A stretch of DNA of 8,529 nt. Source: Dehalococcoidia bacterium. Lineage in GTDB: Bacteria > Chloroflexota > Dehalococcoidia > Lucifugimonadales > Lucifugimonadaceae. Positions within the stretch are counted from its first letter, which is position 1, and the number at the start of each line of letters is the position of its first letter. Of this stretch, positions 5,190-8,529 are shown piece after piece. The notes under the pieces were generated by a model. That model was not told the origin of the DNA and made no database searches. It saw nothing but the letters and a program-made list of their open reading frames with translations. The stretch spans positions 1 through 8,529 of the forward strand of contig JAAXHR010000270.1 of the NCBI GenBank assembly GCA_012270805.1, read 5' to 3'. A program made the position numbers and the translations under genes.

Positions 5190-5215
5190 AGGGAGTTAAG
5201 AACTTCCTTTGTAAC

Positions 5216-5632
5216 CTAGAGTTCGTCAGCTCGTGAAACGATCTTCACCGGTATCGGCAGCTTGGCGCCCGCTCGACGCAAAGCCTCACGCGCAGCGTCT
5301 TCTGACACGTCAGCAATTTCGTACATGATTCGACCGCGACGAACTGGTGCCACCCAGTGCTCGATCGCCCCCTTGCCACCGCCCATGCGGGTTTCGGCGG
5401 GTCTCGAAGACACTGGCTTGTCCGGGAAGATCCGAATCCACACTTGACCGCCACGCTGGACGTAACCTGTGATGGCGCGTCGTCCGGACTCGATCTGCCT
5501 CGAGGTGATCCAACTTGCCTCCATTGCTTTGAGTCCGAAGTCTCCGAAGGCCAGCTTGCTGCCACGGTTGGCAACACCGCTCATCTTGCCGCGTTGCTGT
5601 TTGCGGAATTTTGTTCTTCTGGGCTGTAGCAT
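5216..5632 (-). CDS. rplP: 50S ribosomal protein L16
   Basis: L16 binds 23S rRNA near the A site and helps place aminoacyl-tRNA; it is a late 50S assembly protein. The product is 138 residues, the usual length. It opens M-L-Q-P-R-R-T-K-F-R-K (1-11), which fixes the start: the in-frame ATG five codons upstream adds sequence not found in L16 and would cover the ribosome-binding site. Further hallmarks are the LAFGDFGLKA segment (27-36), W-I-T-S-R-Q-I-E (41-48), R-R-A-I-T (51-55), V-W-I-R-I-F-P-D-K-P-V (64-74), P-A-E-T-R-M-G-G-G-K-G (78-88) and W-V-A-x-V (93-97). R82 aligns with the Arg81 that is hydroxylated in E. coli; whether that occurs here cannot be told. The chain ends in VSRADEL. Confidence 0.97.
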   Translation of the reverse strand: MLQPRRTKFRKQQRGKMSGVANRGSKLAFGDFGLKAMEASWITSRQIESGRRAITGYVQRGGQVWIRIFPDKPVSSRPAETRMGGGKGAIEHWVAPVRRGRIMYEIADVSEDAAREALRRAGAKLPIPVKIVSRADEL

Positions 5633-5641
5633 TTGTCGTGG

Positions 5642-5646
5642 CCTCA
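5642..5646 (-). promoter_or_regulatory. Shine-Dalgarno for rplP
   Basis: TGAGG ends 9 bases before the ATG at 5632. It favours this start over the in-frame ATG at 5647, which would lie upstream of the site. Confidence 0.75.
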
Positions 5647-5651
5647 ACTAT

Positions 5652-5673
5652 CCGACCGCTGGGTCGCGATCGG
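5652..5673 (-). promoter_or_regulatory. Hairpin between rpsC and rplP, just before the rplP ribosome-binding site
   Basis: On the coding strand CCGATCGC and GCGGTCGG form an 8-base-pair stem (one G-U pair) around the 6-base loop GACCCA. It lies wholly in the gap and ends 5 bases before the rplP Shine-Dalgarno. There is no T-run, so a terminator is unlikely. Possible roles are mRNA stability or translational control of rplP; function is inference only. Confidence 0.4.
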
Positions 5674-5681
5674 AATACTCT

Positions 5682-6395
5682 CTATCTCCGGTGCCTTTGG
5701 GCCCGACCCAGACCTATCGGCGAAACCCCGGTCGTACCGGTAGTTCGTTGAGCACGCCCATCGGTCGGCATGTCTCCCGTGAAAATCCAGACCTTGATTC
5801 CTATGACTCCAAACGTGGTGTGGGCTTCCGAGATCGCGAAGTCGATCTTGGCACGCAACGTGTGCAGAGGCACCCGACCCTCCATCTGCTTGTCGACTCG
5901 TGCGATCTCCGCGCCGCCTAAGCGACCGGAAACCACGACTTTGATGCCCTCGGCACCTGAGTCCATCGTTCGTTGCATGGCCATGCGCACCGCGCGTCGA
6001 TAAGGTATTCGCCTTTCCAGCTGTTCGGCGAGGCTTTGCCCGACCAGTTTGGCGTCAAGTTCAGGAACCTTGATTTCGTCCGCCGAAATCCTGACGCGGC
6101 GCCCGGTGGAACGTTCGATGACGTGGCGCAATCGGTCTATACGCTGCCCGTTACGGCCGATTACGATGCCGGGGCGGCTCGTGTAGACGTTTATGCTCAT
6201 GTCGCCGCCACCGCGATCGATATCGACGCGGGAGATAGCACCTTCGTCTTGGTACTCTTCAGCGACGATCTGTCGAATCCTGTAGTCCTCTTGCACCAAT
6301 TCGCGGTACCCTTCGGGTTTTCCCGCAAACCAGTTAGAACGCCATTCGGCGGATACGCCGAGGCGGAAACCTATCGGATGTGTCTTCTGTCCCAT
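5682..6395 (-). CDS. rpsC: 30S ribosomal protein S3
   Basis: S3 forms part of the mRNA entry channel in the 30S head and, with S4 and S5, gives the ribosome its mRNA-helicase activity. The product is 237 residues, within the normal range. It starts G-Q-K-T-H-P-I-G-F-R-L-G (2-13), has a KH type-2 RNA-binding domain with the G-x-x-G loop as GRNG (80-83) in P-G-I-V-I-G-R-N-G, and a C-terminal S3 domain with the arginines of ERRIPYRRAVR (127-137), the I-K-V-V-V-S-G-R-L-G-G-A-E-I-A-R stretch (151-166), E-G-R-V-P-L-H-T-L-R-A (172-182) and V-W-I-F-x-G-D (202-208). The R133/R134/R137 cluster aligns with E. coli residues implicated in helicase action. The tail is basic and unremarkable. The ribosome-binding site is weak (TTGGA). 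A 49-base gap with a hairpin separates it from rplP. Confidence 0.98.
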   Translation of the reverse strand: MGQKTHPIGFRLGVSAEWRSNWFAGKPEGYRELVQEDYRIRQIVAEEYQDEGAISRVDIDRGGGDMSINVYTSRPGIVIGRNGQRIDRLRHVIERSTGRRVRISADEIKVPELDAKLVGQSLAEQLERRIPYRRAVRMAMQRTMDSGAEGIKVVVSGRLGGAEIARVDKQMEGRVPLHTLRAKIDFAISEAHTTFGVIGIKVWIFTGDMPTDGRAQRTTGTTGVSPIGLGRAQRHRR

Positions 6396-6441
6396 TGATT
6401 GTCCAATCGTCAGGAGCTGGCAACAGCTTTCTAAGACGCGC

Positions 6442-6771
6442 TTATTCCTCGTCTACCTCGATTGTTATGTGCGACGTCGGTCGATTGAACGCGCCTGCTC
6501 GACCTCGCGCCTTAGGCCGGAAACGCCGCATGGTTATCGATTTGTCGGCAACGATCCTCTTTACCACCAAAGATTCACGATCCTGCAAATCGTTGTTCTC
6601 CGCGTTCGCGGCTGCGGAATGCAAAACCTTGTAAATGATGCTTGCGCTCGGAGTAGTCATGTAGCGAAGGTAGGCTAACGCGTCGTCGACCTTCATCCCA
6701 CGCAACTCGTCCATCACAAGTCGCAACTTGTGGACGGACACACCTACATTTTTGGCTCTTGCGATCGCCAT
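6442..6771 (-). CDS. rplV: 50S ribosomal protein L22
   Basis: L22 contacts all six 23S rRNA domains; its long beta-hairpin reaches the narrow part of the exit tunnel, where macrolide-resistance changes are known in other bacteria. The product is 109 residues, standard length. The N-terminal helix region A-R-A-K-N-V-x-x-S-x-x-K-L-R-L-V-x-D-x-L-R-G (4-25) and D-D-A-L-A-Y-L (29-35) are typical. The A-A-A-N-A-E-N-N segment (53-60) precedes the hairpin: after V-x-x-I-V-A-D (70-76) comes the basic turn R-R-F-R-P-K-A-R-G-R-A (82-92) and the conserved return T-S-H-I-T-I-x-V (99-106). The turn is complete, with no insertion of the sort seen in resistant strains. It begins 12 bases after rpsS with a strong ribosome-binding site. 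A 46-base gap leads to rpsC. Confidence 0.97.
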   Translation of the reverse strand: MAIARAKNVGVSVHKLRLVMDELRGMKVDDALAYLRYMTTPSASIIYKVLHSAAANAENNDLQDRESLVVKRIVADKSITMRRFRPKARGRAGAFNRPTSHITIEVDEE

Positions 6772-6780
6772 CGCTTGGAT

Positions 6781-6786
6781 TCCTCA
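6781..6786 (-). promoter_or_regulatory. Shine-Dalgarno for rplV overlapping rpsS stop
   Basis: TGAGGA, whose first three bases are the rpsS stop codon, sits 9 bases before the rplV ATG. It is one of the best ribosome-binding sites in the window and implies that termination on rpsS and initiation on rplV happen at the same place. Confidence 0.75.
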
Positions 6787-7047
6787 GCGGTTACCCGAGT
6801 GGGATCGGAATACGCGAGTGGCCGCGAATTCACCCAATCGGTGACCAACCATGTTTTCCGTTACCAGAACCGGTACGAACGTGCGCCCGTTGTGAACCGC
6901 GAACGTTAAGCCGACCATATCCGGCATGATTGTTGACGCACGCGCCCATGTGCGTATGGCGCCGCGCGTCCGTTCGCGCCTGGCTCTGGCTACTTTCTTC
7001 ATCAGCTTGGGGTCCACGAATGGACCCTTCTTTACCGATCTGCTCAT
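6784..7047 (-). CDS. rpsS: 30S ribosomal protein S19
   Basis: S19 binds the 3' domain of 16S rRNA in the head of the small subunit, with S13, close to the A-site tRNA and inter-subunit bridges. At 87 residues it has the usual length. Family signature is present along the whole chain: S-R-S-x-K-K-G-P-F-V-D (2-12), I-R-T-W-A-R-x-S-T-I (31-40), then V-G-L-T-x-A-V-H-N-G-R (45-55), V-P-V-x-V-T-E-N-M-V-G-H-x-L-G-E-F-A (58-75), and T-R-x-F-R-x-H (77-83). The ATG has only a poor purine-rich lead (GTTAGTAGAAC), so it may depend on coupling with rplB 47 bases upstream. The stop codon forms part of the ribosome-binding site of rplV. Confidence 0.98.
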   Translation of the reverse strand: MSRSVKKGPFVDPKLMKKVARARRERTRGAIRTWARASTIMPDMVGLTFAVHNGRTFVPVLVTENMVGHRLGEFAATRVFRSHSGNR

Positions 7048-7094
7048 GTTCTACTAACTCGACTGTCGATTCGAAATCTTCTGCGTTCGATGGA

Positions 7095-7922
7095 TCAGCG
7101 TTCGTAACGCCGACGCCGAATGAACTTATCAGTGCGCTTGTTGCGTCGCGTACGGTAACCGAGGGTTGGTTTGCCCCAAGGGGTTTTCGGCTTCGAGAAT
7201 CCGATCCCGGAACGCCCCTCACCACCGCCATGCGGATGGGCATCGGGAGCCATCGCGGTTCCTCGCACGCTCGGGCGTTTACCACGGTGTCGCGAACGGC
7301 CGGCCTTACCGAGTTTGATGTTCTTGTGGTCCGGATTGGACACTACCCCGATTGTGGCTTTGCACTCTTGCCGGACTTGACGCATCTCGCCCGAAGGCAA
7401 CCGCAGAAGAATGAACGCCCCTTCGTGCGCCATGACCTGAGCACCGGTGCCGGCACCTTTTGCGAGCTGGCCGCCGCTTCCGGGGGTCATCTCGATGTTA
7501 TGAACCATCGTTCCCTGCGGGATGTTCATCAAAGGTTTGGCGTTGCCGGGCAAGTCCGGAGCATAGGGTCCAGCTTCGACCTTGCGACCAACTGTGAGCC
7601 CTTGCGGCGCTACGATGTACGATTTCTCTCCGTCTTCGTATCGGATCAAGGCGATCCGTGCGCTGCGGTTCGGGTCGTACTCGATTCCTAAAACTTCCGC
7701 TACCCCGGATCGGTCGCGCTTGAAGTCCACCATTCGGTATCGGCGCTTGTGACCACCCCCGCGGCGCCGCACAGTGATGCGTCCCTTGTTGTTGCGCCCA
7801 CCCTTTTTCACTATCGGCGCGAGCAACGATTTTTCAGGACGTTTCTTGGTGATGTCCGAAAAGTCGTCGACAACGTTGTTTCGACGACCGGGAGATGTCG
7901 GTTTATGTTCTTTCAATGGCAT
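7095..7922 (-). CDS. rplB: 50S ribosomal protein L2
   Basis: L2 is among the largest and most conserved 50S proteins; it binds 23S rRNA near the peptidyl-transferase centre and supports subunit joining. The product is 275 residues, the usual size. Visible hallmarks are K-K-G-G-R-N-N-x-G-R-I-T-x-R-R-R-G-G-G-H-K (39-59), Y-R-x-V-D-F-K-R (62-69), the IEYDPNRSARIALI strand (80-93), the HNIEMTPGSGGQLA bridge (141-154), and HPHGGGEGR (229-237) followed by a strongly basic tail ending RRRRYER. The start at 7922 was picked because L2 homology begins there; the frame is open further upstream to 8096, but that part overlaps rplW and has no L2 character. Ribosome-binding sequence is weak (CGGAT about 9 bases upstream). 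Oddity: the normally near-invariant N-P-x-D-H-P-H block reads A-P-D-A-H-P-H (225-231), so His229 is kept but the Asp before it is Ala. Confidence 0.98.
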   Translation of the reverse strand: MPLKEHKPTSPGRRNNVVDDFSDITKKRPEKSLLAPIVKKGGRNNKGRITVRRRGGGHKRRYRMVDFKRDRSGVAEVLGIEYDPNRSARIALIRYEDGEKSYIVAPQGLTVGRKVEAGPYAPDLPGNAKPLMNIPQGTMVHNIEMTPGSGGQLAKGAGTGAQVMAHEGAFILLRLPSGEMRQVRQECKATIGVVSNPDHKNIKLGKAGRSRHRGKRPSVRGTAMAPDAHPHGGGEGRSGIGFSKPKTPWGKPTLGYRTRRNKRTDKFIRRRRYER

Positions 7923-7939
7923 ATCTGCAGATCCGTAAA

Positions 7940-8224
7940 CTATGCGCCCTCGAACAGCACGATCGTGTTCCCGGGAGCCAAAGTGACGATTGCGCGCTTG
8001 ACATCGGGACGCTTCTTCTCGCGGAAGCCGCGTCGCTTCATCTTGCCTCGCCGACGATAGGTGCTGACCGAAACTACCTTCACATCGAACGCCCACTCTA
8101 CGGCGCGAGCGATGTCGTACTTTGTTGCCTTCATGTCAACGTCGAACACGTAACGGTTCTGCTCATTAAGCAGCGTTGACTTTTCCGTAATTACCGGTCT
8201 TTGGAGAGTTCTAGCGATCTTCAT
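7940..8224 (-). CDS. rplW: 50S ribosomal protein L23
   Basis: L23 sits at the rim of the exit tunnel and is the docking point for trigger factor and the signal recognition particle. The product is 94 residues, normal for the family. It opens with L-Q-R-P-V-I-T-E-K-S (residues 7-16), followed by the strand YVFDVD (25-30), the helix A-T-K-Y-D-I-x-x-A-V-E (33-43), the F-x-V-K-V-x-x-V-x-T turn (46-55), a basic loop R-R-R-G-K-x-K-R-x-G (57-66) and the final strand RAIVTL (77-82). The start at 8224 was chosen because conserved L23 sequence begins there and a GGAG lies 8 bases upstream; the longer frame to 8260 would add 12 unlike residues inside rplD. The ATG shares one base with the rplD stop, a TGATG arrangement suited to coupled re-initiation. 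rplB follows after 17 bases. Nothing unusual was seen. Confidence 0.97.
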   Translation of the reverse strand: MKIARTLQRPVITEKSTLLNEQNRYVFDVDMKATKYDIARAVEWAFDVKVVSVSTYRRRGKMKRRGFREKKRPDVKRAIVTLAPGNTIVLFEGA

Positions 8225-8529
8225 CACACAGTCTCCGTCGGAACTTTGGCATCGTCCCAAAGGCTATCGATACGTTCAACCGCGCCACGCGTAGCCACGA
8301 TGTTTCTTGCCGATACCGCACTGGTCGCATTTAGTCCGTCGGCGTAGGTAACATCGACGCGCTCGGCACCTCGGACAGACAGAATCAGATTGGGTTCGTT
8401 TTCTTCAACCACTAACAAGGTTGTGCCTTTTAGGCTTAGCGAGGCGATTAAATTGACGACCTCTTTAGTCCTAGGCGCGTCCAACTCGAATTCTTCGAGC
8501 ACGGTCAAGCGTTCTTCGCGAACCTTGTC
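8224..8529 (-). CDS. rplD: 50S ribosomal protein L4, C-terminal part (5' end outside window)
   Basis: L4 binds 23S rRNA early in 50S assembly and lines the exit tunnel; in E. coli it also represses its own operon. The visible part is 101 codons plus TGA, open up to the window edge with no start codon, so the tunnel-loop N-terminal half is missing. The family pattern is clear: a V-x-x-F-x-L-D-x-P-K/R-T-K-E segment near the start, then a strand LLVVEE, an N-L-I-L-S-x-R-x-A-x-x-V block, D-G-L-N, and a final helix after ATRGAVE, matching the usual 'vLTkaAle' ending. A TTG at 8508-8506 could be mistaken for a start, but the reading frame continues upstream with L4-like sequence. The TGA shares one base with the rplW ATG (TGATG). 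It is first in this window because the S10/L3 end lies beyond 8529. Identity is secure from both sequence and gene order. Confidence 0.95.
   Translation of the reverse strand, partial: DKVREERLTVLEEFELDAPRTKEVVNLIASLSLKGTTLLVVEENEPNLILSVRGAERVDVTYADGLNATSAVSARNIVATRGAVERIDSLWDDAKVPTETV
8233..8236 (-). promoter_or_regulatory. Shine-Dalgarno for rplW inside the end of rplD
   Basis: GGAG lies 8 bases before the rplW ATG and within the last codons of rplD. It supports the start at 8224 over an upstream in-frame ATG at 8260. Confidence 0.7.

Noticed and set aside
5192..5207. Imperfect inverted repeat (GGAAGTT / AACTCC on the coding strand) between rplP and rpmC
   Set aside because: Six pairs with a bulge and a 3-base loop, AU-rich; too weak to separate from chance, though it lies near the rpmC start.
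6930..7691. Plus-strand open frame of 253 codons opposite rplB and rpsS
   Set aside because: It lies fully antisense to two certain ribosomal-protein genes and its translation shows no family pattern. Long antisense frames are expected opposite conserved coding sequence.
8224..8508. rplD read as a complete short gene from the TTG at 8508
   Set aside because: The frame is open to the window edge and L4-like residues continue upstream, so this is the 3' part of a longer gene.
1..8529. Search for an accessory system, mobile element, CRISPR array, tRNA or long repeat
   Set aside because: The whole window is filled by twenty conserved genes in standard order with gaps of at most 61 bases; there is no space or signal for such elements.

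Overview
The window is a continuous stretch of a bacterial core ribosomal-protein operon, the classical S10 and spc clusters joined end to end. All genes lie on the minus strand, so transcription runs from position 8529 towards position 1. Twenty genes are visible in the textbook order: rplD (5' part cut off by the window edge), rplW, rplB, rpsS, rplV, rpsC, rplP, rpmC, rpsQ, rplN, rplX, rplE, rpsN, rpsH, rplF, rplR, rpsE, rpmD, rplO and the first 43 codons of secY. rpmD (58 codons) is short and was read directly from the sequence.

Layout. 8529-4588 is the S10-operon part (L4, L23, L2, S19, L22, S3, L16, L29, S17). 4591-1 is the spc part (L14, L24, L5, S14, S8, L6, L18, S5, L30, L15, SecY). 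The two parts meet at a 4-base rpsQ/rplN overlap, with no promoter or leader between them. Four gene pairs overlap by 1-8 bases, the other gaps are 2-61 bases, and no gap holds a convincing terminator or promoter. No stretch above 300 bases lacks a gene. I see no tRNA, rRNA, mobile element, CRISPR array or long repeat. Plus-strand open frames are shadows of the minus-strand genes.

Organism. The gene order is universal among bacteria and says little. Several proteins (the L15 N-terminal SYSGRGSKGQ block, the S3, L16 and L30 sequences) remind me of Chloroflexota, perhaps Dehalococcoidia or SAR202-type marine lineages. This is an impression from memory, not a search. The long, zinc-free S14 is a point to check against that guess.

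Function. The products build both ribosomal subunits: peptidyl-transferase support (L2, L16), exit tunnel and its rim (L4, L22, L23, L24, L29), 5S particle (L5, L18), 30S head and mRNA entry (S3, S14, S19), and 30S body (S5, S8, S17). They are followed by SecY, the membrane channel for exported proteins. Overlapping stop/start codons suggest translational coupling.

This is an ordinary housekeeping region and I found no new system. The points worth a second look are small: an acidic tail on S5, an enlarged C-terminal loop in L6, loss of an Asp beside the key His of L2, a zinc-free S14, and a compact hairpin just upstream of the rplP ribosome-binding site.
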